Of a DNA stretch of 64,000 bases, positions 23,921 through 38,700 are shown piece by piece (positions within the stretch are counted from its first letter, which is position 1; each line of letters begins with the position of its first letter). The position numbers and the translations under genes were made by a program. The DNA comes from Daucus carota subsp. sativus. Taxonomy: Eukaryota; Streptophyta; Magnoliopsida; Apiales; Apiaceae. The DNA lies in contig NC_030381.2 in NCBI RefSeq assembly GCF_001625215.2, forward strand, positions 40,422,689 through 40,486,688, written 5' to 3'. The notes below the pieces were generated by a model. It was not told the DNA's origin. It made no database searches and saw only the letters and a list, made by a program, of their open reading frames with translations.

Positions 23921-24230
23921 TATCATCGGTATACCATAATCTACCTAACTTGTGTTAATAATTAATTAAGAATATAAAATACTCTTCAACTAATATAATT
24001 TCTATTAATTTTTTATATTTTATTTATGAAAAGCAATATGAGATTTATAAATATTTAGAATTTAAAAAATTAATAAACTTATCTTACAAAATATAAGTGA
24101 AGAGTTAATATATAAGATAAAGACTATAACATAAGATACAATAATTTCAAAACTAAATCATAGGATTAGTAATTAACTCATATTTAATAAAAATAAATGA
24201 CACAAACGCCCGAAATGAAAATAATCATAG

Positions 24231-24231
<1 letters not shown>

Positions 24232-24289
<58 letters not shown>
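24232..24289. repeat. (TA)n microsatellite
   Basis: About 29 perfect TA dinucleotides in an AT-rich intergenic stretch. Confidence 0.95.
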
Positions 24290-24294
<5 letters not shown>

Positions 24295-25002
24295 AATAAT
24301 ATAAACAACTAGTTAATTGCATGAATTTATTAAATAGTTGTTAGTTAATAATTCTAGATCTTCAAATGATTTTTAAATAATAAAAAATGGTTGTCAGGTA
24401 TACAAGAATACATCCATAGACTAGTAACATATCTCTGGTATATAATCTTTTAGTTACGACAACTACCTAACACCAACACGGATTGCTGTTCTCATTTATT
24501 TTAATTTGATTATCATTCTTATCCATGTGTATTAATGATTTTTATTGCAAAATCTATAAGGATATCTAATATTGATATTGTCTTCATTCTTAACATAAAT
24601 TCTTTATAGGTAAAAGTAATCTTAATGCCAAGCCAGATTATTTGTAGAACATTTAATGCATGAATTAAAAAGAGTTTTATATTTGAGTCAGGGTGTTTTA
24701 ATGATATGTTTTAATGATATGCACATAATTTTGCATATTTTTATTACATATTTATTGTTTATTTCCATATATTTAATAATTAAATTTTCTCTTTTTAAGA
24801 ATTTTATAGAAAAATAAAAGAATGAAGAATTAAGGAAGTAAAGAGGAAAAGAAGGAAGCAAGGACAAAGCAGAAAACACCGTTAAATGAAATTTTCATCT
24901 CTCAACTTGCATCCAAGTTGCAAGTAGATTATCTAATCAAAAAGTCTTTCAAATGCATCACCCACCCAATTAAATCTTAAAAATTAGTCACTAAATATTA
25001 AA

Positions 25003-25050
25003 AAACAACATCTAGAGGACTAAAAAAATTAGTCCTTTAGATGTTGTTTT
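25003..25050. repeat. Near-perfect 20-base hairpin
   Basis: AAACAACATCTAGAGGACTA pairs with TAGTCCTTTAGATGTTGTTT with one mismatch around a seven-base AT loop. ATGTTGTTTT is repeated just after. It may be the core of a small MITE or a foldback. Confidence 0.7.
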
Positions 25051-25649
25051 GGATGTTGTTTTGACAGCTCCGCCTCAATTGCCGCGTTAAAGATGTAAAA
25101 TATAATATAACCTAATATATAATAGTGATAATTCAACACGATAACCAAGACATGAAACGATAAATAAGTATGACCCAAGAATCTATCGAATGAATATCAG
25201 GTGATAAAATCAGACAACCAACCAAACTGAAGCACTCAAAAGTCATTACAAGAAGTTCATTAAAATGTTCAAGTCTCGGTGATCAATAAAATTCAAGTGA
25301 TTCAGGAATCAAAGTCGTTTACAATTTCAGTATCAATACCAGTGGATTTCAGTGTTGTCCCGATGATTATTCGTAATCAACTTTTGAAGCATACTTAACC
25401 GAAATGACATGATCAAGTGATTTATCAAAGACGCTACGAAGTTTAGAATCAGTGTTAGTTATTTGTACACCAGACCAGTACACCAAACGTCAATACGTAC
25501 GAAGCTGTTCTCGTATATATCAAAAGAAGAATTGATCAGGTCAATCAACTCATGTCGAATCAAGCCTTCAGATCATACAGAGAATGACAGCTACTAATCA
25601 GTAGTCAGTACACTATCAATAAGTAGAGTATGTCTTTGTGTTGATCTTA
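25051..25649. other. Intergenic, possible LTR-derived sequence
   Basis: Lower AT content than its surroundings and no open frame. It lies just downstream (minus strand) of the copia coding remnant and may be element sequence, but no matching LTR was identified. Confidence 0.35.
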
Positions 25650-28720
<3,071 letters not shown>

Positions 28721-29675
28721 GATACTTGTAGATTTGAGCTCACAAGTCAGAAACACAGTGCAGACCTCAGACGACTATTGGTCTCCACTGCAAATTAATC
28801 TATATAACTGACAGTTAAATGAAAGAAACAATGAATATTACAACTATTATCTCCAACAGGTAAAAAACTATTAACTTGGTATTCTGCTATATTCTGTTTT
28901 CTCAGTTAAATATATAAAAATAAATCCTTCTGTTCTACTACATCACTTTTACGAGCAAATAGTTACGTTGCAGGATTATTTTGGAGATGAGATGATAATA
29001 TACTTACAGAATCGTAGAAGCAGGACATTTTGCATTATTTGTCCCGGTAATGTCATCAAAGATTGTAACATCTTGTATCGGCATGACTGCATCATTGACA
29101 ACGTAGACTACTTGTAGCTCGTTTAGCTTGCAGATTCACACTGTTGCTTCAGGATCTCCATTATTTATTGCCACAAATGGTTGAGACAACAGTCTTTAGT
29201 TCTTGAAGTTTCTTTGGGTATTACAAGTAAAATATCAAATATCATGACTTCCGCAGGAAGTTATCGCTGGTATGCTCTGCCATCCTCTTTTATTACTCTC
29301 ACAGTGATGTTTGTATCAGGCAAAGGGTTTAGCTAATATATGCAACAATGTCCAGTATATGTCTATGGGTTGCCAGGATCTTTAAATATATTTTATATAC
29401 CATAACTAAAACAACACATCCATCATAAACTCCTTGAGCTCTATTTGCAAATGTATATGCCTGCATCTTCCACGGTGGAACTCTTCTCTCACCAGTCCAG
29501 AAACTGAGTAATAATACCTACATTAAGCTTTATGCTTTCCGGTACGAGGAAGCATCCTCTTTGTTAGATAAGGTTCAGGCGATTTTTCTTGTCCTGTAAT
29601 CATAACTTTCTGCAAGGGATTGCGGAAGAGGAACAGTGAAGACAAGAATGAGAGAAAGAAAATGGGGATATAAGT
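28721..29675. other. Intergenic, no gene
   Basis: No coding similarity or clear repeat noticed. The part next to 29676 is probably the 3' UTR of the minus-strand PPR gene. Confidence 0.5.
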
Positions 29676-31460
29676 CTACAATCTCTGACTTGATACTCGA
29701 CTGCATCCGACATCCTTTATTGAACCACTCCTTAAGTTTTCCCTCGTAACACTCTTTTTTTCCCAAAGTTCGTTTTCAGCATATATATTGGCCAAAGACA
29801 CGTATGTTCCATGCCTCTCTGGATGCAGTTCCATTATCATTTGGGCAGACTTCTCTCCTAGGGGTATTTCTCCATAAAGATTACAAGCACCAAGCAAGGA
29901 TTGCCACATAAAAATATCTGATTCGATCCCCATCTCTCCAATAAATACCTCAGCCTCCTTTAATTTACCGGCACGACCTAACATGTCAACAACACAAGAA
30001 AGATGTTCCCTTTTCGGCTTGATTTTATAAATATCTACCATATCTTTAAATAAATGCATCCCATCATTCACGTAACCACCATGGCTACATGCATATAGAC
30101 ATCCAAGAAAGGTTATGTCATCAGGCTTTATTCCTTCAGTCAACATTTCATTCAGAAATTCAAGAGCCTTTCCCCCTTCACCATTCTTACCAAGACCAGT
30201 AATAATTGCTGTATAAGATATCCTGTCATGATACCTCATTGTCCTGAAAACCAAGTGAGCCTCATCCAAACTACCGCATTTAGAGTACAAATCTATGAGA
30301 GCATTGTTTACTGAAAGGTCAAACTCAAAACCAGATTTGACAATCCTAGCATGAACTGACCTCCCTTCCTCGAGGCTTGCCAAATTACTATATGCTGGAA
30401 GAATGCTAGCAAAGGTGAAACTATTCTCCCTTATGTCTAACCTGAGCATATAACGGTAGAAGCCAACTGATTCTTTATTATTCTCATTTTGCATGAATCC
30501 AGCAATCATAGCAGTCCAAGATATAATGTTAGGTGCAAAAAGTCCATTAAAAATTTTCTTGGCAGATGTCATTCCTGCTTCACATCTGCTGTACATAGTA
30601 ATAAGGGCATTGCTAATTGGTGTTTCAAAAGCCAAGCCACTCTTTATAGCACAACAGTGTACCAACATCCCAAGTTCTAAATCCCTGGCTTCTGAACAAG
30701 TCTTCATAATGCTTGTCAAAGTAAACCCATCATATACAACATTCTCCTGTACCATGTGATAGAAAATCTCCCAAGCACAACCATTGGCATCATTCTGCAC
30801 ACAAGCATTAATTATAATATTCCACGAAACTAAATCTCGTACATCAATCTCATTAAACACTCTAACAGCATCTTCCAATCTTTTTTCTTTAGCATACACA
30901 TCAATCAAAGAACTTGCTACAAATTCATTTGAACTCAAACCATAACGAATCGCTTGAGCATGTAATATCTCCCTCAAATGCACCCCACCTCCACCAATCA
31001 CTCCGGCTAAAGTAATATTATCCGGCTTAAACTCCCCTCCGTTGATCATCTCAGAATAAAGAGATAAACCCTCAACAACATACCCATTTCGCAAACAAGC
31101 TAAAATCATAGTATTGAAAGAAACAACATTTCTTTCAGGCATTAACTCAAACAGCTTCCTAGCAACATAAAACTCCCCACATTTACAATACAAATTGAGA
31201 AGTTTATTCCACAGGCCTGAAAACCCAACCTTAATCAAACAAGCATGGATGGAAAATCCAGCTCTTGAATCCTCAGAGTGAGTAAACTTATCTAGTAACT
31301 GGCCCAAATGGGGTGTAATAAAATTGTCATTGTGTCCAATATTTAAACTTCGGTGTTGTATATCAGTAACAACATTTGTGTTTGTAATGTTCCTAAAGCT
31401 CTGTAATAAAGTTTGAGGCCGCACGACAAACGTGTGTGTGGCAGGTCTTCGAAGCTTCAT
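29676..31460 (-). CDS. Pentatricopeptide repeat protein, PLS class, E subgroup
   Basis: One uninterrupted frame of 594 residues on the minus strand. After an N-terminal region of about 60 residues it is built of PLS-type repeats; recognisable units include LFELMPERNVVSFNTMI, VFNEIDVRDLVSWNIII, IFNGLFAPNIISWTAMI and LVFRTMRYHDRISYTAII. The C-terminus has the E region (EHLSCVVDMLGRAGKLKEAE, later GTYVSLANIYAENELWEKK) and ends soon after GCSRVS, with no DYW deaminase domain. Such proteins bind specific organellar RNAs, usually for C-to-U editing; target and organelle cannot be read from the sequence. The N-terminus, rich in Arg, Thr and Ser, is compatible with organelle import. Lack of introns is usual for the family. 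The ATG is only 8 bases from a Stowaway-type terminus. Confidence 0.93.
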   Translation of the reverse strand: MKLRRPATHTFVVRPQTLLQSFRNITNTNVVTDIQHRSLNIGHNDNFITPHLGQLLDKFTHSEDSRAGFSIHACLIKVGFSGLWNKLLNLYCKCGEFYVARKLFELMPERNVVSFNTMILACLRNGYVVEGLSLYSEMINGGEFKPDNITLAGVIGGGGVHLREILHAQAIRYGLSSNEFVASSLIDVYAKEKRLEDAVRVFNEIDVRDLVSWNIIINACVQNDANGCAWEIFYHMVQENVVYDGFTLTSIMKTCSEARDLELGMLVHCCAIKSGLAFETPISNALITMYSRCEAGMTSAKKIFNGLFAPNIISWTAMIAGFMQNENNKESVGFYRYMLRLDIRENSFTFASILPAYSNLASLEEGRSVHARIVKSGFEFDLSVNNALIDLYSKCGSLDEAHLVFRTMRYHDRISYTAIITGLGKNGEGGKALEFLNEMLTEGIKPDDITFLGCLYACSHGGYVNDGMHLFKDMVDIYKIKPKREHLSCVVDMLGRAGKLKEAEVFIGEMGIESDIFMWQSLLGACNLYGEIPLGEKSAQMIMELHPERHGTYVSLANIYAENELWEKKSVTRENLRSGSIKDVGCSRVSSQRL

Positions 31461-31468
31461 CGATATTA

Positions 31469-31520
31469 CTCCCTCAGTTCAACAGAATAATATACGTTTG
31501 AGACAGACGGTTCTGCGCAG
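31469..31520. mobile_element. Single Stowaway-type terminus beside the PPR start codon
   Basis: TA then CTCCCTCAGTTCAACAGAAT begins 8 bases before the ATG of the PPR gene. No matching GAGGGAG end was found within a few hundred bases, so only one end remains or the likeness is chance. Confidence 0.4.
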
Positions 31521-32000
31521 ACTCGTTCCATGAAAATAACAGATAAATTTCTTGTAAACGTGCATATAGATAGATAAATATTTTTGAAATCGGCAAGCAA
31601 CTAGAATAAGTGAAATGATAGCATCTCCAGCACCAGCAGTTTCTTTTAACTCATTCTTAAATATAATATAAAATATTAAATTTTAATGATTTAATATTAA
31701 TTTAACTTCAATAATATTTCTTATATTCATTCTTTATTTCATTTTATATTATTAGAAATAAGTTGTCTATAAAACTGTAAAAGAAAGTAAATAAAAATTT
31801 TTGTTTATAAATTTATTATAAAATATTAATTAAAAGTGACTCTAATGCTTAACATCAAGCAGTGATATTAGTGATATTAAGAATGACTATAAGTCTGTTC
31901 ACACGAGCAAAATTATTGTCCTGTTCAAATTTCAATTTAAGAGTCCTTATGAAGAGAAGATGCTATGAGAAAGGATCAAAATCTGTGCATTGCTTCCTCC
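31521..32000. other. Intergenic: PPR upstream region
   Basis: AT-rich. AGCATCTCCAGCACCAGCAG near 31620 resembles a MITE terminus, but the opposite end was not identified. No gene seen. Confidence 0.4.
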
Positions 32001-32097
32001 ATCTCAAATTATATTAACTTATTTTATTAACAGATATATCAAGCTCACTTTTATGACTCACTCCTCTCAATTCTTAACATTGGGGGATGAGGGCGTG

Positions 32098-32500
32098 ACA
32101 TGGACTTTAATGCTTTTATAAAGTATAGTTCTATAATTTTTTTTAGAATTTTTATTTTCCAAATAAAAGTTTGATGCTTAAATTATTACTCCCTCCGTCC
32201 CATTTTAACTGTTTTTGACTTTTTTACACGTATTTTAAGGTGTTAAAAAAATCACATCTAAATATTATTATTCTTTATAAAATTTATATCAAATAAAAGT
32301 TTAGAATCTAAACTTTTATTTGATATAAGAATTGAATTTTTTTATTAAGCGTAGACATTGTCTTTTTACACCTCAATATACGTGTTAAAAAGTCAAACAT
32401 CAGTTAAAATGGGACAGAGGGAGTATTCAGAAAAAAAAAAATTTAGAAAAAGTTATAGAACTATGTTTTATAGACACATTAAAATGCGTGTCGAACAACG
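32098..32500. mobile_element. Older palindromic MITE split by the Stowaway
   Basis: On the left, TTTATAAAGTATAGTTCTATAA; on the right, TTATAGAACTATGTTTTATAG, in inverted orientation around the Stowaway element. The inversion continues outward through TTTAATG / CATTAAAA and perhaps to CTCAATTCTTAAC near 32070. The outer limits and target duplication are not clear. Confidence 0.6.
32189..32423. mobile_element. Stowaway MITE, nested
   Basis: Starts CTCCCTCCGTCCCATTTTAACTG and ends with the complement CAGTTAAAATGGGACAGAGGGAG (each described here as terminal repeats, one mismatch). TA flanks both sides. Length is 235 bases. The sequences around it are themselves inverted (see the 32098-32500 entry), so it has landed inside an older palindrome. 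Confidence 0.85.
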
Positions 32501-33268
32501 TTAAGGAATGAAAGGATCACAGACTCACAGGGAGTAATCTTTAATTTTTTCAGAATTTGCTTTATATCAGTGCCTCTTACAGTATATCTTCAATGTTAAT
32601 TATAAATTTGAATGACTATAATATCATTATAATATCATTCATGAAATGTCTATGTTTAACGACATTTGTATATAATGATGTCAATCATTTTTTATTACAC
32701 TTATAATACGCAATAATACAACTAGATGAGAAAAGGGCAACGCTAAGGAGGTGCTACATATTTGACGAGCTGCTTTAAAAAATAGGTTAAAGTTGGTTTA
32801 ACTAGCTATCTTAAGCTAATGCATAATTCATGTCTTCCAATTTCCCCATATTTGGAAGGGGCATTTATTTGCAGGAGAAGTCTATACATGGGTCAACTCA
32901 GATGACACTCATAATGTCAACACGAACCACCCTGCAAGCCAAGCTTACAGCAACAAGCTGAGGCCTGAGAGCATGTACATAGCTTCAGTTGAAACTCAGC
33001 TTTCTTTCTTATACTTCTATAAACGCCAGGGAGAGCAAATAAGCTTATATTGACCACAAAATAGTTGAAGCATAAACCATACTTTCTGAGTTCAAATATC
33101 AATAAAATAAAGCCGCTACGTTTGATTACATGGTTCCCTCCATGCATTCTTTCTAAATTAACAAAAACAAACATCAGAAGGCATATTAAAGTTTCTAATA
33201 ACTCTGATATTTTGCCAATCAGGCATATGCCACGGTGCTCATGACAAAATCAGTGTTAGGGAATGCAA
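32501..33268. other. Intergenic and 3' UTR of the RNA-binding protein gene
   Basis: No coding similarity. The part from about 32900 to 33268 is probably the 3' untranslated region of the next minus-strand gene. Confidence 0.5.
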
Positions 33269-34060
33269 CTAGAATCCATCATTTCCTCCACCAGCACCAT
33301 ATCCACCACGGTAGCCACCACCACCTCCAAAGTTTTCACGAGGAGGACGTTCAGTTGCTTCGCTCACACGAATGTTACGCCCTTCTAGTTCCTGTCACAC
33401 AACTTAACAGTATTAGAACATGAACTAGTAACATTGATATTCAACTGCGTTTATAAACATTTGTAAGTATTTACCTGACCATCCATGGCTGACTTTGCCG
33501 AGCTAGCAGATTCAGAATCAGCAAAGCTCACAAACCCAAAACCCCTGGACCTCTGTGTATCTCTGTCAAAGATAACTCTAGCTGTGTATAAAAATCACAA
33601 AAAAGTTTAGGAGTTGATTACGAAACTTGGTGCAATAGAGGTAAAAAATGCAGCATACTTATGTCTAATGAAGTTATTAAGTTAATGAACAGAGAACTCC
33701 ATGCATCTAATAGAATTATACTTGTACTTAACAGTAATTTTATATTGTAAACAAGATACAAAGAGAATGAACTAATACTTACCCTCAGTAACATCTCCAA
33801 AGCTGGAAAATGCATCTCTTAACGAATCATCACTAGTTTGATATGAAAGACCTAAAGCCCATCCATGGATAGGCATAAGTATCTTAAAAAAAACAATGGA
33901 ATAATTGAAACACTTACAATGTTAACTAGATTATCATTCACATACCTCCAACAAAAAGCTTAGATGACGCCATTCCTCGAATGGTATTAAACATTGAAGG
34001 AACTGATGTTTTCAAGTTTGTCTGGCTAACAAGACTCCCGATTTTATTGAAGAATGCCAT
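33269..34060 (-). CDS. Glycine-rich RNA-binding protein, RRM type, probably mitochondrial
   Basis: Four coding exons on the minus strand: 34060-33946, 33851-33783, 33581-33475 and 33391-33269, all GT-AG with matching phases, giving 137 residues. One RNA recognition motif occupies about residues 33-108 with RNP2 (KLFVGGLS) and RNP1 (RGFGFVSF). A short Gly-rich tail (NFGGGGGYRGGYGAGGG) follows. The first 30 residues (MAFFNKIGSLVSQTNLK onward, ending before MASSKLF) are basic and hydroxylated, like the mitochondrial presequences of plant GR-RBP2-5. Family members act as RNA chaperones, bind organellar transcripts and respond to cold. Which member this is cannot be settled. An intron splits the 5' UTR (34065-34670). 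The ATG is the first after that intron and matches the family N-terminus. Confidence 0.92.
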
Positions 34061-34064
34061 TTTA

Positions 34065-34670
34065 CTGTTTATTCAAAGATAAATCATTAAGTTCCGGCAA
34101 TTAAGAACACAGTTTCTCAGAAAAAAATTACAAAACATAAATATACCACTAACTGCAAATTTCAAAGACTTCCTCTGTGGAAAATAATACCAGTATCGTA
34201 TACATAAACCAAATCATATAAATTTATCATTCAAATAAAACCAACAAAATAGCATTATACACTCTCAACATTAGTCATAGGATAAACTTGTCATCGAATA
34301 TAATAAAGTTCGTATTTTTCGACAAAAAACAGTAAATTGCCCTGAATAAAAATCGTCACAAAGGTGTATAAACTTTACCCAAATTCACACAACTCAACAT
34401 CAGATCTACAAAGATTTATCAATACACAAACAGAACCACAGATCCATCAAAAAATAACAGCCTCAACATGTGTAGAACATATATAATAACACAACCCCAT
34501 CACACAGACGAATTAGCAATACTTGAACATCTCAAATACCCAGCAACTATTACAATTGATAGACGATAAATAACACAATCAAGCCCTCCAAACAACAAAA
34601 GTAAAGGCGTCAACAAGTAAAAGACGGATGAAATTACATAGAAAAATAAGAAAGAAAGGAGAAGATATAC
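34065..34670 (-). other. 5' UTR intron of the RNA-binding protein gene
   Basis: On the minus strand a donor CAG|GTATATC follows the leader at 34671, and an acceptor AATAAACAG ends four bases before the ATG. The leader between has no start codon in a long frame. Leader introns are common in this gene class. Confidence 0.65.
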
Positions 34671-34726
34671 CTGATTGAAGAAGAAGATGAAAAAGGGTTT
34701 AAGAGAGAGAAATGAGGAGAAGGCAG

Positions 34727-34796
34727 CTAGGGTTTAAGGCGACTCGCTTGTCTACAAATGAAATATCTTGAGGGTTTTATAGGACCTAGTGGCCCA
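34727..34796 (-). promoter_or_regulatory. Core promoter with telo box and site II element
   Basis: On the minus strand, in order: TGGGCC (34791-34796, site II), CCTATAAAA (34775-34783, TATA box) and AAACCCTAG (34727-34735, telo box). Site II plus telo box is a known pairing in plant genes for translation and mitochondrial proteins, where TCP factors bind site II. This fits the product. Confidence 0.7.
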
Positions 34797-34800
34797 TCTT

Positions 34801-35734
34801 AAACCTGATAAGCACTAGACTTGTGCTTGTATATATTTTTTGACATTATCTATAACTATAACATATTTACACTTATAACATCAAAAAAATAATTCTTTTT
34901 TTTTTTACTCATCAAAATAATATTCTTATTCAATACTGTAATGTTGTCAAACTTCCATTATTTATAATTATTAACTTATATTTTATTGCAACATATTAAT
35001 TTTTTTTGTTTTATATTTATTCTCTTTTAATAAAATCTCCCTTATAGAAAAAAAAAAGGATTTTTAGTGTCAAAAAAAAGCTTTGGAGTAGTTTCATTTT
35101 GGCTATTTTGAAATTAAATTGTGCCCAAAAAAATTTGATTTCTCTAGTTTTTAGAGATGATGTTTGGTTATATTTTAAAAATTATAAATAGGGTGTTGTT
35201 TTTACCAAACCTTTTACGAAAAAATAAAATAACAGTATTCAGAACTTTGAACGATAATACTAATATAGAATTTAGTAATTGTATCTATGTTCACAACTGT
35301 TGTATCTTTATTCAAGCTTAGTATGAAGATGTTAACATTACATACCCCAGAAATTGTATGAAAAATTGTATGTTGTCTCTTCATTGTCTGTTATACACAC
35401 TAAATTTATCAAGATTATGACGGTTTTTACATCTCCTGACATGCCGGAGAAGTCTTCAGATTAAATGACATCAATCGATAATTTGAGGGTTATTTATTTT
35501 TACTGGTCACATAACCTGAAAACTAATAACAAAGCAGAGTAACTGGTGTCCTGCCGGGAAGAAAAAATAACAGCATGCTCAAATCGCCATTGTCACACAT
35601 TGAAAATGCTCATACTAAAGAAATCAGCTAAGCACTACATTACTCTTCCTTTAGGCCACCATTTACTGCAGCCAATTTTACTTCATCGGCTGAATAGGCA
35701 ATATATGACTGATGACAGGGTGGTTCAGTGAATT
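34801..35734. other. Intergenic
   Basis: AT-rich; no gene seen. The right end should be the 3' UTR of histidinol dehydrogenase. Confidence 0.55.
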
Positions 35735-38700
35735 TCATCTTCTTGAAGAAAGCTGCTGCACTTCAATGTCTTGCAATCTGAGGGTTACAGCTCTTTTGTG
35801 AGCTTCTAGCCCCTCGACCTCAGCCATGACTGCCACATAAGGCCCGAGCTTCCTAAGGCCTTCCTCAGTCAACGACTGGACAGTTATGTACTTGAGAAAG
35901 GAGTCCAGAGACACACCACCATACATTCTTGCATAACCATAAGTCGGAAGGACATGATTTGTTCCACTAGCATAGTCTCCAACACTCTCAGGCGTCCATT
36001 GCCCTAAAAATACTGAACCTGCCATGAGTACCAACTTCAATCACTGTTTTGTTACACTTTGGAAATGAGAATGAACAAATAAGCGTTAAAACAATATACA
36101 GATGTGCAACTACAGTATATTAAAAGCATGCTTTCCAAGAAATAAATGCTTGAATATAAAACTACTCTGCTCAATTCTTCTCGTCCAGAAACTTGTTAGT
36201 TACAATTTTTGAGCTTAAAATGTAAATGGATTTGGAAATGGTCTTATTAGCAGAAGTTTAAATACTAACACACACCCACACCATCATTGTACACTGAAGA
36301 CAAAACCCTCAACCTCTAATTACCAAAACAAATAAGAGAATAAAGGCATCCATTATGCCTACAGGCCAATATATACAAACCCGATTGTCATCTGGCACTA
36401 GCTTGTGGTGTGTACCAATAAGCAAAGTGCAAACTGAAACAACACATCTTGGGGTCATAAAATTTAAAGGTGTATTATTAGTTCAAGGTTCAAAGAGCTG
36501 CACATATTTACTAAGGATCAAAAGAACTAATAAAAATTCCTGAAAATATCACTTTCTATTATGTGATAGGGATACCTGCTTAACATCCCTAAACATGTAA
36601 ATACCTATCTTATGAAACTTACATGACATTATGCACTCTTTATATCAAAAATGTCTGCTAGACTTCAATTACTTTTATTTCATATTGAAGTAAAAAAAAT
36701 TGGGTTCTTCTGTTCTTTACTTCATGAATAGAGATAACCATTAATGTATATCCTTCAAGATACTTGGAGATTTTTTAATAAGATAACAATTGTTTAAAGA
36801 AATATGTACTATTCTGTCATAATTTAATATAGCGCAACTGGTCCTAAGAAGGTTCTGATATACGCAGCCAGCAGCCTTATCCTTGCATAAAGGAGGCTGT
36901 TTCGGGATTCGAAAAGTTGACATATGCAAGTAGCCACTTTGACCATCACGTCAAGCAAAACCATCTATATAGCCATATCCTAACATAACTTAATGACGAA
37001 CTAATTTCTTTTTTCAGACACTACAAATATACCAGGCGATCAGTGCACAAATGTAGATTCTACCTGCATTCTCAACAAAACTCTCCCACTTCTCTGCATC
37101 TTTCACGTTGATAATCAAATGCTCGGGTGCATAAATGTTTGAAAAAGTAATTGCCTGAAAAATGAAATTTAATTTATAATTATGTTATAACTAAAGTTGA
37201 CTGATCCTCATCAGAGGAGCAAGTTTGTAGAAAGGAGACAAACAGATAAATATTTTTAGAGAATATAAATCTGTTATCCTAAGCAATTTCAACACGGACA
37301 AATCATGTGTATTAATTGAATATACCAATATAAACAAGCCCTGAAATGTAATAACAAATATGATGCTTTTAAGTGAAAACTCTAATTCATATACTCACAA
37401 TCCAACTTTGGTTGATTACGATAATATTATCAACACAACTATTAAACTGTAAAGAACTAGAATCAGTAAAAACATGTACCAAGAAGAGATGAAGATTCCT
37501 AATTGGGAAAGTACTTAACAAAGTCATTTTTAAAATGAGTTCTGTTCTTAATTATTACAGCAAAATTTTATCTAATATAATTGCTTGTAGGTAAATTATG
37601 TTTGTGCCTCCTGCCAGCCTCTGAATACAGAACAGTGATCCCTTCTCCCACTATTTAGAAATTCCAAGCCTGACACTCGGATAGGTTTTGTCAGACACTT
37701 CATACCTGAGTCTAATCTAAGTAATGCGGATTGGGGAACCAGAGGACACAATTATACCTTACAATAAAACATAATTTATCGATAATATCAATATTCATGA
37801 AGAGGCAACAATTTCTGTCTGCCCTCTTTGTTTTTCAACTTTACACACTACCACTAAACCATGAAAATATTTTCTTCTTTTTTGTTTTGCATATGTAATT
37901 AGTATTTCTTTAATTGCACATGTGATATTTGCCCAAAAGACTACTAACAATTTGTTATAAGAGAGCTGGCCAATATTGGATGGCCAATGTATTAGATTTC
38001 AATATATTGTCTGCTGGGTATTAAACAAAGAGACAGTTCTTACAAGGACAGAGAGATTCGGTTGTTCTTGGCTAACAATCTATATAGAAATCTGTGTTTT
38101 TTTGCAGGCTTTTAGCCAATTATTTATCCATTTTATACACTTGACCCTTTTTTGAACCTCCAAAGTCCAAACACCTACAAGTAGAACTGTGAGTCTAAAA
38201 CATGATGAATCACATAATCTTCTCCCCTCTTGGCCTTATGCGAGAAATATTTTAGAAAAGTACTAATAAATCAAAAGCACAAGATTATATGTAAGTTCAG
38301 GAAAACTGTGAATCTTATATACTGGCCATCATACAACTTAATTTTTTTTTTAAAAAAGGAAGAAAGAAACACTTAAATCAAGATAATTTCACTATCCAAA
38401 CAACGACAAGTATATAGAAATTAAGCATTCACCGGAACTACGGCTGTATTCACCTCTAGCGAATTAGTAAAATGTATCTTAAACTTGAGGACTTCTCCAT
38501 TCACCATATATAGTTGAACTCTAAATTCCAATATATATATACATACATGAATTCATTTTAAAGTAATGCATATTTATATTCTATGCTAAGGGCTTAGACA
38601 AAAGAACAAAAACAGGCTACCGATATAATTCCTTTATAAATACATGAACCACATCATATTAAGTTTTCAATTTCACATGTGCACTTTATATGAGTAAAGC

